This document shows positions 42,711-50,710 of a stretch of 64,000 nt of DNA, piece after piece. The stretch lies in the NCBI GenBank assembly GCA_015056255.1, contig SVGP01000012.1, positions 1 through 64,000 on the forward strand, read 5' to 3'. This DNA comes from Clostridiales bacterium. GTDB lineage: Bacteria; Bacillota; Clostridia; Christensenellales; Aristaeellaceae. Each line of letters opens with the position of its first letter. Positions within the stretch are counted from its first letter, which is position 1. The notes below the pieces were generated by a model, which saw only the letters and a list, made by a program, of their open reading frames with translations, searched no databases and was not told the DNA's origin. A program made the translations under genes and the position numbers.

Positions 42711-44063
42711 TCAATTTCTCAGACTATGAAGCGGAGCGGGAATTCTTCCGCCGCGCATCACAAAATCCGAAGACGAAAACGGATGCACGGGTATAATTGG
42801 CGCGTGACCCAAAAGGCCGCCGAATTCAACCGTATCGCCAACCTGCTTTCCGGGCACGGGAATCACGCGCACGGCAACGGTTTTGTTGTTCACCATACCG
42901 ATGGCGGACTCATCCGCAATGATGGCGGAAATCGTTTCCGCCGGAGTATCGCCGGGAATTGCGATCATATCCAGTCCGACGGAGCACACGCAGGTCATCG
43001 CTTCCAGTTTATCAAGCGTAAGCGCTCCCTTTTCCGCAGCGTGAATCATACCGATATCCTCGCTCACGGGAATAAACGCGCCGGACAGACCGCCAACATG
43101 CGACGAGGCCATTACGCCGCCTTTTTTGACCGCGTCGTTCAAAAGCGCAAGCGCGGCGGTCGTGCCATGCGTACCGCAGGCTTCAAGGCCCATTTCTTCC
43201 AAAATGGCGGCAACCGAATCGCCGACAGCAGGCGTAGGCGCAAGCGACAGATCAACGATGCCAAATGGAGCGTTCAAGCGTTTCGAGGCTTCCCTCGCTA
43301 CCAGCTGGCCGATCCTTGTAATTCTGAACGCCATCCTTTTGATGGTCTCCGCCACCTCGTCAAAGGGTCTGCCCTTCACGCTCTCAAGCGCATTTTTGAC
43401 AACGCCTGGGCCGGATACGCCAACACTGACAGCCGAATCTCCCTCGCCCGGGCCATGGAACGCGCCAGCCATAAAGGGATTATCCTCAACGGCATTGGTA
43501 AACACGACGAGCTTTGCGCAGGCAAGACCGCCTTGGTCTTTTGTGCGCTCAGCCGCCTCCTTTACGATTCTGCCCATGATCTTTACCGCATCCATGTCTA
43601 TGCCTGCGCGGGTCGAGCCGACATTGACGCTGGAGCACAAAAAGTCCGTTGTGGACAGCGCTTCCGGTATCGATTCCATCAGACGCCTGTCCGCCTGCGT
43701 TATTCCTTTTTGCACAAGCGCAGTATAACCGCCGATAAAGTTAACGCCCGTTTCCCTGGCCGCACGATCCAGCACGCGCGCAAGGACGACAGGGTTTTTA
43801 ATCCCGCCCGTAATCAGCGCAGCAGGCGTAACCGAAATCCGCTTGTTGACAATCGGAACGCCGAATTCCCTTTCGATGTCCTCGCCCACCTTCACGAGAT
43901 TTCCAGCCGTTTTCGTAATATGGTCGTATACCTTTTCACCGAGCCTTTTTTCATCGTCCGACACGCAGCCGAAAAGCGAAATGCCCATGGTGATCGTTCT
44001 TACATCCAGCTTCTGCTTGTCAATCATTTTGAGGGTCGAAAGGATTTCGGAAGTCGTTACCAT
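42711..44063 (-). CDS. UPF0210/PFL-family protein (DUF711)
   Basis: 450-residue member of the UPF0210/DUF711 family, distantly pyruvate formate-lyase-like in fold and of unknown reaction. Near-universal in anaerobic Firmicutes and normally paired with a small ACT-domain protein, as here (13 nt downstream of that gene). Seen: [11 protein letters not shown] near residue 25, [44 protein letters not shown] and [25 protein letters not shown] at the C-terminus. No glycyl-radical motif RVSGY at the C-terminus is seen. Confidence 0.88.
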   Translation of the reverse strand: MVTTSEILSTLKMIDKQKLDVRTITMGISLFGCVSDDEKRLGEKVYDHITKTAGNLVKVGEDIEREFGVPIVNKRISVTPAALITGGIKNPVVLARVLDRAARETGVNFIGGYTALVQKGITQADRRLMESIPEALSTTDFLCSSVNVGSTRAGIDMDAVKIMGRIVKEAAERTKDQGGLACAKLVVFTNAVEDNPFMAGAFHGPGEGDSAVSVGVSGPGVVKNALESVKGRPFDEVAETIKRMAFRITRIGQLVAREASKRLNAPFGIVDLSLAPTPAVGDSVAAILEEMGLEACGTHGTTAALALLNDAVKKGGVMASSHVGGLSGAFIPVSEDIGMIHAAEKGALTLDKLEAMTCVCSVGLDMIAIPGDTPAETISAIIADESAIGMVNNKTVAVRVIPVPGKQVGDTVEFGGLLGHAPIIPVHPFSSSDFVMRGGRIPAPLHSLRN

Positions 44064-44076
44064 ATTCCCTTCCCCC

Positions 44077-44358
44077 TCACACCTGATGCATCGCTTCGAA
44101 AATTTCGCTTCTTTGAACGCGGATCTGAAGCCCCATGTTCTCGCCCACCTCGCGAAGCGCGCTGCTCAATTGATCAAACACACAGTTCTCGCTTGAAATA
44201 TCCGCAATCAAAACCATATTGAACAAGCCCGAAACAACAGTCTGGGAAATATCCAGAATATTCGCATCATGTTCGAGCATCTTTGCGCTCACACGCGCAA
44301 TAATACCTTTTTTATCAATGCCGATAACGGTAATAACCGCCTTTTTCATTTCGTTCAT
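44077..44358 (-). CDS. ACT-domain protein (UPF0237)
   Basis: 93 residues, a single ACT domain extended by a helix; family members pair with UPF0210 proteins and probably sense a small ligand. Seen: [35 protein letters not shown], the ligand-binding loop block. ATG 44358 is nine bases after AAAGGAG; longer frames upstream run through the promoter. First gene of the pair. Confidence 0.88.
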   Translation of the reverse strand: MNEMKKAVITVIGIDKKGIIARVSAKMLEHDANILDISQTVVSGLFNMVLIADISSENCVFDQLSSALREVGENMGLQIRVQRSEIFEAMHQV

Positions 44359-44383
44359 CAATAATCGCTCCTTTCGCATTATC

Positions 44384-44412
44384 ATTTTACCGTAATAAAG
44401 CAAATATTGCAA
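44384..44412 (-). promoter_or_regulatory. Promoter of the ACT/PFL pair
   Basis: Minus-strand TTGCAA (44412-44407), 17-nt spacer, TAAAAT (44389-44384), divergent from rpmB. Confidence 0.6.
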
Positions 44413-44463
44413 TCGTTTTCGATGTTTCTTTACACTCGAACAAAGATTTAGCGGAAAATTCAC

Positions 44464-44492
44464 TTGCACATTTGGCCAGTATCTGCTATAAT
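44464..44492 (+). promoter_or_regulatory. Promoter of rpmB
   Basis: TTGCAC (44464-44469), 17-nt spacer, TATAAT (44487-44492). Confidence 0.7.
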
Positions 44493-44536
44493 ACATTGTG
44501 TTTTGATGCGATATACTCCTGAAGGAGGTGTGTGTA

Positions 44537-44728
44537 ATGGGCAAATTCTGTGAAGTCTGCCACAAGGGCATCGTTTACGGCAACAATGTTAGCCACTCCA
44601 ATCGCAAGACGCGCCGCACCTGGGCTCCGAACACCCAGAAGGTTCGCGTACTGGTGAACGGTACTGCTACCCGCATGTCCGTATGCACCCGCTGCCTGCG
44701 CAGCGGCAAGGTGGAGCGCGCTATCTAA
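44537..44728 (+). CDS. rpmB: Ribosomal protein L28, zinc-binding form
   Basis: 63-residue large-subunit protein. Seen: GKFCEVCHKGIVYGNNVSHSNRKTRR, and the second pair CTRC near residue 53, so it is the zinc (C+) form; zinc limitation often swaps it for a C- paralogue elsewhere in the genome. ATG 44537 follows AGGAGG by eight bases. Monocistronic between its own promoter and terminator. Confidence 0.97.
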   Translation: MGKFCEVCHKGIVYGNNVSHSNRKTRRTWAPNTQKVRVLVNGTATRMSVCTRCLRSGKVERAI

Positions 44729-44740
44729 CGCCCGCCTTTC

Positions 44741-44773
44741 AAAAAGCATTCGCATCGTCGAGTGCTTTTTTCG
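44741..44773 (+). terminator. Terminator of rpmB
   Basis: AAAAAGCATTCG pairs with CGAGTGCTTTTTT (one G-U pair). Confidence 0.75.
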
Positions 44774-44822
44774 TTTTGGTTTTTTAGTCATGTAAAATGT
44801 GTCGTCCGCCCCGGTTTTTTTC

Positions 44823-44851
44823 TTGACCTTTTCCTTCTTTTCTGGTATGAT
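44823..44851 (+). promoter_or_regulatory. Promoter of the CNNM transporter leader
   Basis: TTGACC (44823-44828), 17-nt spacer, TATGAT (44846-44851). Confidence 0.7.
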
Positions 44852-44882
44852 AGTACCACTATGTAAGGAGTCATTTGTTAAA

Positions 44883-44957
44883 ATGGACGAAGACGGTTAT
44901 CCCGCTGAACATAATATAGGCGTAGATGTAAAAAATTCAGGGCATATCTGCATGTGA
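44883..44957 (+). CDS. Leader peptide of the CNNM transporter (24 residues, begins MDEDGYPAE)
   Basis: ATG 44883 lies 12 nt after AAGGAG (44865-44870); stop TGA 44955-44957. The peptide starts with three acidic residues in a row and a proline at position 7. Its last five codons form the left arm of the following terminator hairpin, so a ribosome finishing the ORF would block the hairpin. Coding is inferred from ribosome site, position and overlap. Confidence 0.55.
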   Translation: MDEDGYPAEHNIGVDVKNSGHICM

Positions 44958-44979
44958 TTTTGTGCAGGTATGCCTTTTT
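44941..44979 (+). terminator. Leader terminator/attenuator before the CNNM transporter
   Basis: GGCATATCTGCA (44941-44952) pairs along its full length with TGCAGGTATGCC (44963-44974, one G-U), followed by TTTTT. The structural gene begins 37 nt later. Confidence 0.85.
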
Positions 44980-45015
44980 GTGTCAAAATACAAAGATTGG
45001 GAGTTTGAAGAAAAA

Positions 45016-46290
45016 ATGGACAGTACCCAGGTTACCTACTTAGTCGTTATGCTCGCATGCGTTATCATGTCCGCGTATTTCTCGGCGACGGAAACAGCGT
45101 TTTCGTCCCTCAACAAAACGCGCATCAAGGCACTGGCTGAAAAGGGCCACAAAAAGGCCGAACTTGCGCGCAGGCTTTCCGAGAAGTACGACAGTCTTCT
45201 TTCAACCATCCTGATCGGAAACAACATTGTAAACATCCTCCTTGCCTCTTTAGGCACGCTGTTTTTCGTGGATCTCGTCGGCTCAAACGGCGCAACGGTT
45301 TCCACAGTTGTCATCACCGTTGTAGTTCTCATCTTCGGTGAAATTACGCCCAAAAGCATCGCCAAGGACAATCCCGAGTCCTTCGCCATGTTCTCCTCCC
45401 CCATCATCAATTTCCTGATTTTCGTCTTTAAGCCCCTCAATTATCTCTTCTCCCTCTGGAAAAAGCTCGTAAACCGCCTTTTCAAAACGAACAAGGACAA
45501 CAAAATGAGTCAGGAAGAGTTGCTCATGTTCGTTGAAGAGGTTCAGCAGGACGGAAGCGTGGACAGTGAAGAGGGCGACCTCCTCAAAAACGCCATCGAA
45601 TTTACCGGCAGAAAGACCGAGGACATCCTCACCCACCGCATGGAGATCGAAGCCATCGACGTAAACGACAACAAACGCGAGATTTCCCGCATTTTCTCCC
45701 ATTCCAAGTTCTCGCGCCTGCCCGTATATGAAGAAAGTATCGACAACATCATTGGCGTTGTCCATCAGAAGGACTTTTATACCGAACACGGTATCACCGG
45801 AAAAAGCATTCGCGAAATCATGACTCCGCCCATCTTTGTTCCCATGAGCGAAAAAATCGACGATCTTTTAAAAGTGCTCAAAAAGCACAAATCCCACATC
45901 GCCATCGTTCTTGACGAATACGGCGGAACCTACGGTCTGGTTACGATGGAAGACATTTTAGAAGAGCTCGTCGGCGAAATCTGGGACGAACACGACGAAG
46001 TTGTCGAGTCCTTCCACAAGATCGACGCGCTCAATTACGATGTAGACGCGTCCGCAAACGTTGATGAATTCGCAGAATTTTTCGATCTCGACCTTGAAAC
46101 CGAAATCGTCACCGTTGGCGGCTGGGTTGCCGACCAATTGGACAGAATCCCTGCCGTAGGCGACGAATTCACCTACGAAAACCTGTTTATCCGCGTAACC
46201 GAAACCGAAATGCACCGCGCCAGCAAAATCAAGGTTACCATCACCCAGGCAGACGATACCGAAATAGATCGAAAGGAAAACGCGGTGTAA
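45016..46290 (+). CDS. CNNM/CorB-type (hemolysin-family) magnesium transporter
   Basis: 424-residue membrane protein. Residues 1-190: CNNM/DUF21 transmembrane domain with MLACVIMSAYFSATETAFSSLNKTRIKAL and TVVVLIFGEITPKSIAKDNPE, the family's conserved ion-site region. Residues 205-330: paired CBS domains (RKTEDILTHRMEIEAIDVND ... HKSHIAIVLDEYGGTYGLVTMEDILEELVGEIWDEHDE). Residues 345-424: CorC_HlyC domain. Related proteins export Mg2+ or use Na+/Mg2+ exchange; the CBS pair binds Mg-ATP. The old hemolysin name is not a function. ATG 45016 is preceded by GGGAG and GAAG; the upstream GTG lies inside the terminator. Expression is probably attenuated by the leader. Confidence 0.9.
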   Translation: MDSTQVTYLVVMLACVIMSAYFSATETAFSSLNKTRIKALAEKGHKKAELARRLSEKYDSLLSTILIGNNIVNILLASLGTLFFVDLVGSNGATVSTVVITVVVLIFGEITPKSIAKDNPESFAMFSSPIINFLIFVFKPLNYLFSLWKKLVNRLFKTNKDNKMSQEELLMFVEEVQQDGSVDSEEGDLLKNAIEFTGRKTEDILTHRMEIEAIDVNDNKREISRIFSHSKFSRLPVYEESIDNIIGVVHQKDFYTEHGITGKSIREIMTPPIFVPMSEKIDDLLKVLKKHKSHIAIVLDEYGGTYGLVTMEDILEELVGEIWDEHDEVVESFHKIDALNYDVDASANVDEFAEFFDLDLETEIVTVGGWVADQLDRIPAVGDEFTYENLFIRVTETEMHRASKIKVTITQADDTEIDRKENAV

Positions 46291-46318
46291 GGGGTTATGT
46301 TGGAACAAGCGCCAACAC

Positions 46319-46353
46319 TAAAATCCTCCCTTGTTTACAGGGAGGATTTTTTT
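46319..46353 (+). terminator. Terminator of the CNNM transporter gene
   Basis: AAAATCCTCCC, TTGTTTACA-type loop, GGGAGGATTTTTTT. Confidence 0.85.
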
Positions 46354-46375
46354 GCGTAAGATAAGCGGCTATATT

Positions 46376-46555
46376 CTATCCAAAATACCGCCAGATCAAA
46401 AATCCGCCGGCAATCAATATAACGCCGAGTAAACCCGTCCAAAACCATTTGGGCACGGTTACCAGAATTACAATCGCGCCTGCAACAATGAGCAGGCCGC
46501 CGACAATTTTGCCTAAAATCGGACATGCGCCCGAAAGCGCCTTCAATATACCCAT
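46376..46555 (-). CDS. Small hydrophobic membrane protein after rpe
   Basis: 59 residues, two membrane segments (about 15-35 and 41-57), unrecognised. ATG 46555 is placed nine bases after GGGGAGG. That ribosome site is in the right arm of the terminator-like hairpin that follows rpe, so translation may be controlled by folding. The annotation rests on the strong ribosome site and hydrophobic pattern. Confidence 0.55.
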   Translation of the reverse strand: MGILKALSGACPILGKIVGGLLIVAGAIVILVTVPKWFWTGLLGVILIAGGFLIWRYFG

Positions 46556-46556
46556 G

Positions 46557-46600
46557 AAAAATCGCCTCCCCATATGCATTCATATGCGGGAGGCGATTTT
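46557..46600 (-). terminator. rpe terminator that also carries the next gene's ribosome site
   Basis: 13-bp arms AAAATCGCCTCCC / GGGAGGCGATTTT extended by CATATG / CATATG, 19 pairs with one bulged C, loop CATT; minus-strand T-run at 46561-46557. The GGGAGG in the right arm is the ribosome site of the small membrane protein. Confidence 0.8.
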
Positions 46601-46611
46601 CTGTTTCCATA

Positions 46612-47277
46612 TTATTCGTCACGGGGTTCGGGCATGCTTCTAAGCGCATCCACAAACGCCCTGGGGTCTTCCGCCTTAAAAAACGCAGACCCCGCAACAA
46701 GCATGTCCGCGCCGGCTTCGGTCACCAGATGCGCCGTTTCCATGTTCACGCCGCCATCAACCTCGATGATCTTACGAAGACCGCGTGTCTTTAAAACGCT
46801 TCTTAATTCCCTTACCTTTTCAACGGTAAACGGAATCATCTTCTGGCCGCCCTTTCCGGGCTCAACGGTCATAATGAGAATCATATCAACTGAATCCAGC
46901 ACATCCTCAATAGCGCTCACCATCGTGAAGGGCTTAACGCTCACGCCTGCAAGGCAGCCACAGGCATGGATTTTGTCGATGCAGTCCTTGAGCCCAAAGC
47001 CCGCAGCCTCGGCGTGTACGGTTATGTACTTTGCGCCCGCTCTGGCGAAGGACTCAATCTGCTTTTCGGGGTTCTGAATCATCAGATGAACGTCCATCGG
47101 AATATCCTTTTTCGACGCCATCTTGAGAATCTCCTGTCCGAAGCTGATCGCGGGCACGAACGTTCCGTCCATTACATCGTAGTGGAGAACGTCCGCCCCG
47201 GAGGCAATGACCTTGTCGATTTCCGAGCCCAAATTCAGATAATCCGCCGCAAGCATCGACGGCGCAACCTTAATCAT
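46612..47277 (-). CDS. rpe: Ribulose-phosphate 3-epimerase
   Basis: 221-residue TIM-barrel epimerase interconverting ribulose-5-P and xylulose-5-P in the pentose phosphate pathway. Seen: APSMLAADYLNLGSEI, LHYDVMDGTFVPAISFG (metal His/Asp), MDVHLMIQNPEKQI, MTVEPGKGGQ and EVDGGVN. Start overlaps the end of rsgA by 8 nt. Last core gene of the operon. Confidence 0.96.
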   Translation of the reverse strand: MIKVAPSMLAADYLNLGSEIDKVIASGADVLHYDVMDGTFVPAISFGQEILKMASKKDIPMDVHLMIQNPEKQIESFARAGAKYITVHAEAAGFGLKDCIDKIHACGCLAGVSVKPFTMVSAIEDVLDSVDMILIMTVEPGKGGQKMIPFTVEKVRELRSVLKTRGLRKIIEVDGGVNMETAHLVTEAGADMLVAGSAFFKAEDPRAFVDALRSMPEPRDE

Positions 47278-48148
47278 ATCTGTTCTTCCACCTTTCCTTC
47301 ATTTCATTCAGAATTTCGATGTAACTATCATACCGCTCCCTCGGAAACTTGCCTTCTTCCAGCGCTTCCTTTACCGCACAATCCGGCTCGCCCGCATGGA
47401 AGCATGGCGAAAAGCGGCATTTTCCCTCATACGGGAAAAACTCCGGATACCATGCGCTCACTTCCCTGGGCTCGATAAGATCGGTTTCAAGCAGGCTGAA
47501 GCCCGGCGTATCCAATACGCGTCCGCCGCCCTCCACGGGTATCAGCTCGCACCTTCTGGTCGTGTGCTTTCCGCGCTCGATTTTATCCGAAATCCTTCCT
47601 ACCATAAGATCAAGGGCATACAGCGCATTGATCAAAGAGGATTTGCCTACGCCGGACTGACCGCCAAAGGCGTGCGTAAGGCCGCTCAAACGATTTTTAA
47701 GCGCTTCAACGCCCTCGCCTTTATCGGCTGAGGTCAACATGACGTCGATGCCGGCTGCGCTGTACCTACGCTTGATATCCTGAGCCGCTTCCGAGTCGAG
47801 ATCGCACTTATTGATAACCAGCATCGCTTCAATTCCAGCCTTTCGGGCGCTGATTAACATGCGGTCGATCAAAAGCGAGTCGATTTTCGGAGACGCAGCC
47901 GCCGCAACCAATACGATCAGGTCAATATTGGCGACGCTCGGGCGAACGAGGGAATTGTCTCTGGGCAGAATTTCCCTAAGCCAACCGTCCATATCGCCGT
48001 TCGCAGGCTCAAATTCCACCCTGTCCCCCACCAGCGGCGTAAGCTTTACGCGCCGGATTTTCGCCTGCGCGCGCAGCTGGTGGATTCTCCCCTGATCGTC
48101 CATTACATAATAGAAGCCGCCGATGCCCCGAAGTATAATTCCAGTCAA
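47270..48148 (-). CDS. rsgA: Ribosome small-subunit GTPase RsgA (canonical copy)
   Basis: 292-residue circularly permuted GTPase for late 30S maturation. Seen: OB-fold N-terminal ~70 residues, G4 VINKCDL near 118, G1 GQSGVGKSSLIN near 168, G3 DTPGFS near 213 and zinc cluster CRFSPCFHAGEPDC near 247. TTG start at 48148 with GGAGG nine bases upstream. Position between the PASTA kinase and rpe is the standard Firmicutes order. Confidence 0.95.
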   Translation of the reverse strand: MTGIILRGIGGFYYVMDDQGRIHQLRAQAKIRRVKLTPLVGDRVEFEPANGDMDGWLREILPRDNSLVRPSVANIDLIVLVAAAASPKIDSLLIDRMLISARKAGIEAMLVINKCDLDSEAAQDIKRRYSAAGIDVMLTSADKGEGVEALKNRLSGLTHAFGGQSGVGKSSLINALYALDLMVGRISDKIERGKHTTRRCELIPVEGGGRVLDTPGFSLLETDLIEPREVSAWYPEFFPYEGKCRFSPCFHAGEPDCAVKEALEEGKFPRERYDSYIEILNEMKERWKNRYD

Positions 48149-48164
48149 AAATTTCTGCCTCCGC

Positions 48165-49979
48165 TCATTTGAACACTACATATTGGGTATAATCGAGCTC
48201 ACCGTCAAAATAAACATCAATTCGGTGCTCGCCGGGTTCGTTGCTGGTAAGGTCAATCACCAGCGTATCGTCCGTTTCGACCAGCGCGTTGTACGCTTCC
48301 TTTTCCGTGCCGGAAGGCGACGTCTGAACGATGGTCACGTTCATCGTCAGGGGCGCAAACACGTGAAACTGGGCATAATACACGGTGGGATTCGGAAGCG
48401 CAACATAAACGTCCACGCTTGTCCCCTTATACACCTCAGTATCCGCAGTCGGGTTTTGGAAAACCACGGTGTCGGGCGCGGCGTCCATGGCGTATGCGTC
48501 CGACACGGTTCCAAGCTTCAAGCCCATTTCGGTCAGCTTCTGGGACGCCTGCGCGGTTGTCAAGCCGTAAAGCTGAGGCACCAGCACTTCATTGCTGTTC
48601 ACTTTAAGGGTTATGATCTGGCCTTCCTGCGCCTTTCCGGAATTAGGAATCTGCTCTAAAACAATATCCACTTCCTGATCCGGCACCACGACATACTCAA
48701 CCGACACGCGGTCAAACCCGTAATCAGAGAGCGTTGAAAGGGCCTCGGAAAGCGTCATATTGAGCGTAGAAGGCAGCTGAACCGGCTCTGCGCCAAGGCT
48801 TACATAGATGGTCACAACGTCGTTTCTTCTGCCGCGCTCGTTGGGCTCCGGATGCTGGCGGATAACTTCGCCCGCAGGATGATCCTCTGAATACATTTCC
48901 TTAATGTCCGCCTGCAGCTCGTAATTATACAGCATTACCTGCGCGATATCCGAAGAATAGCCTGTGACATTTGGAACGTCCACGCCATAAAGAATATCCG
49001 AAACCTTCACGGCGCCCACGGCCACTGCCGCCATCACGCTCACGCAGGCAACCGCCGCAAGCAGCGTCGTAAGCCCGTGAACGCGCACATATCGCCAGAA
49101 GGAATTCTCCTTCTCCTCTTCCTCATCCTCTTCAAAATCCTGAATAAAGCCGCCGCCCGGCATGCGAAGCGCGCGTTTTAAATCCTTCGCCATTTCGCTT
49201 GCGGTCTGATACCTCATCTTGGGATCCTTGGTCAGCGCTTTCATAACCACTTCGTCAAGGCCTTTGGAAATATCCCTGTGCAGGGCGCGCATGCTTCTGG
49301 GCTGCTCGTTGACCTGCTTAAGCGCAACAGAAACCGCCGATTCGCCATCAAAGGGCACCGTGCCCGTCAGCATTTCGTAAATTACCACGCCCAAAGAATA
49401 CAGATCGCTCTTTGCGTCCGCAGGTTCGCCCTTCGCCTGCTCGGGCGATACGTAGTGTACCGAACCCAGCGCGGTATTGGTGGATGAAATCGTGCCCGTT
49501 CCCTGATTGACAAGACGCGCGATGCCAAAGTCCGCCACCTTGATTTCGCCGTTTCGGTCGACCAGAATATTCTGAGGCTTTATGTCTCTATGGATAATGT
49601 CGTTTTTGTGCGCGTGATCCAAAGCCGCTAAAATGCGAAGCGCATAGCGCACGGTCAAATTGGCGGGAATGCGCCTTTGACGGACAATGATATCTTTGAG
49701 CGTATCACCGTCAATCAGTTCCATGACTATGTATTTTTTTCCGCCGTCACTTCCGACGTCGTACATTTTTACAATATTGTCGTGCGACATTTTGCTGGCT
49801 GCAATCGCCTCATGCGCAAACCTTCGCACAAAATCGCCGTCCGCCTCATACTCGGGCCTGAGCACCTTGACGGCCACCTCGCGCTTGGTTTTTTCATCTG
49901 TCGCGCGATACACCATCGCCATGCCGCCCGTTCCGATTACGCCGTTGATGTGATAGCGACCGGAGAGCACTTTATTCAT
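48165..49979 (-). CDS. PASTA-domain Ser/Thr kinase
   Basis: 604-residue PknB/PrkC-type receptor kinase sensing muropeptides or lipid II. Kinase domain residues 1-270 (GTGGMAMVYRATD, AVKVLR lysine, HRDIKPQNILVD, DFGIAR, PEQAKGE), membrane segment near 315-335, three PASTA repeats (starting near VPNVTGYSSDIAQ, LPSTLNMTLSEAL and VPQLYGLTTAQAS) and a C-terminal beta-rich domain of about 80 residues. ATG 49979 follows GGGAG by ten bases and overlaps the phosphatase stop region. Works with the PP2C phosphatase encoded just upstream to set phosphorylation of division and wall proteins. Confidence 0.95.
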   Translation of the reverse strand: MNKVLSGRYHINGVIGTGGMAMVYRATDEKTKREVAVKVLRPEYEADGDFVRRFAHEAIAASKMSHDNIVKMYDVGSDGGKKYIVMELIDGDTLKDIIVRQRRIPANLTVRYALRILAALDHAHKNDIIHRDIKPQNILVDRNGEIKVADFGIARLVNQGTGTISSTNTALGSVHYVSPEQAKGEPADAKSDLYSLGVVIYEMLTGTVPFDGESAVSVALKQVNEQPRSMRALHRDISKGLDEVVMKALTKDPKMRYQTASEMAKDLKRALRMPGGGFIQDFEEDEEEEKENSFWRYVRVHGLTTLLAAVACVSVMAAVAVGAVKVSDILYGVDVPNVTGYSSDIAQVMLYNYELQADIKEMYSEDHPAGEVIRQHPEPNERGRRNDVVTIYVSLGAEPVQLPSTLNMTLSEALSTLSDYGFDRVSVEYVVVPDQEVDIVLEQIPNSGKAQEGQIITLKVNSNEVLVPQLYGLTTAQASQKLTEMGLKLGTVSDAYAMDAAPDTVVFQNPTADTEVYKGTSVDVYVALPNPTVYYAQFHVFAPLTMNVTIVQTSPSGTEKEAYNALVETDDTLVIDLTSNEPGEHRIDVYFDGELDYTQYVVFK

Positions 49980-50697
49980 GTTCTTCACGCTCCCCAACTG
50001 CGATCAGCACAGTAACATTATCCGCACCGCCTGCATCAAGCGCCGTCTGAACAAGCTTTTTGACCTTATCCGGCCAGCTGAGAGAAGAAACCAGAACTTG
50101 TCTGATATCCTCATCTTCCAAATACATGCTGAGGCCGTCCGAGCAAAGCAGCCACACGTCGCCCGCTTCAAGATCGAACGTAGCAACATCCGCCTCCACC
50201 CTCGGCCACGGGCCGATGGAGCGGGTAATCACGTTTCTCTGCGGGTGGGTACGCGCCATTTCAGGCGTAATCGCGCCGATTTTCACAAGCTCCTCCACAT
50301 AGGAGTGGTCGGTCGACGCCCTTAAAAGCTGCCCATCGCGCAGACGATAGGCGCGGCTGTCTCCGACATGACCCATAATCACGGATTCTTTTGAAAACCA
50401 GAGCGCGGTGAGCGTGGTTCCCATGCCCTTTTTAGCTGCGTCTCTTTCCGCCTCCAGATACACCTCGCGGTTCGCGCGGCCAAAGGCATAGCGCATTCTG
50501 TCCTCCGAGGCAGTGGGCTCCATGCTCAAAGTTTCCTTGAGCACGCGCACAGCCTTTCCGCTTGCAATCTCGCCCGCCTTGTGACCGCCCATACCGTCGG
50601 CAACGGCAACAAAGCGTTCGCCATTCTCCGGCATATAATAGGTGTCCTCATTGAGCGTGCGGACGCATCCGACGTCGGTAGCGCAGAAAACTTTCAT
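49972..50697 (-). CDS. PP2C-type Ser/Thr protein phosphatase
   Basis: 241-residue Stp/PrpC-type phosphatase, reversing the PASTA kinase. Seen: VGCVRTLNEDTYY, ADGMGGHKAGEIAS, VGDSRAYRLRDGQL, ITRSIGPW and CSDGLSMYLEDEDI with metal-binding Asp residues, and DNVTVLI at the end. Overlaps the kinase start, a standard coupled pair. Acts in the cytoplasm; no membrane segment. Confidence 0.95.
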   Translation of the reverse strand: MKVFCATDVGCVRTLNEDTYYMPENGERFVAVADGMGGHKAGEIASGKAVRVLKETLSMEPTASEDRMRYAFGRANREVYLEAERDAAKKGMGTTLTALWFSKESVIMGHVGDSRAYRLRDGQLLRASTDHSYVEELVKIGAITPEMARTHPQRNVITRSIGPWPRVEADVATFDLEAGDVWLLCSDGLSMYLEDEDIRQVLVSSLSWPDKVKKLVQTALDAGGADNVTVLIAVGEREEHE

Positions 50698-50710
50698 TGT
50701 GTTCCTCCGA

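Noticed and set aside
42726-44222. 498-codon plus-strand frame opposite the PFL-like gene
   Set aside because: Arg/His-rich shadow spanning two real minus-strand genes and their junction.
44486-44791. 101-codon minus-strand frame opposite rpmB
   Set aside because: Antisense shadow of L28 crossing its promoter region and terminator.
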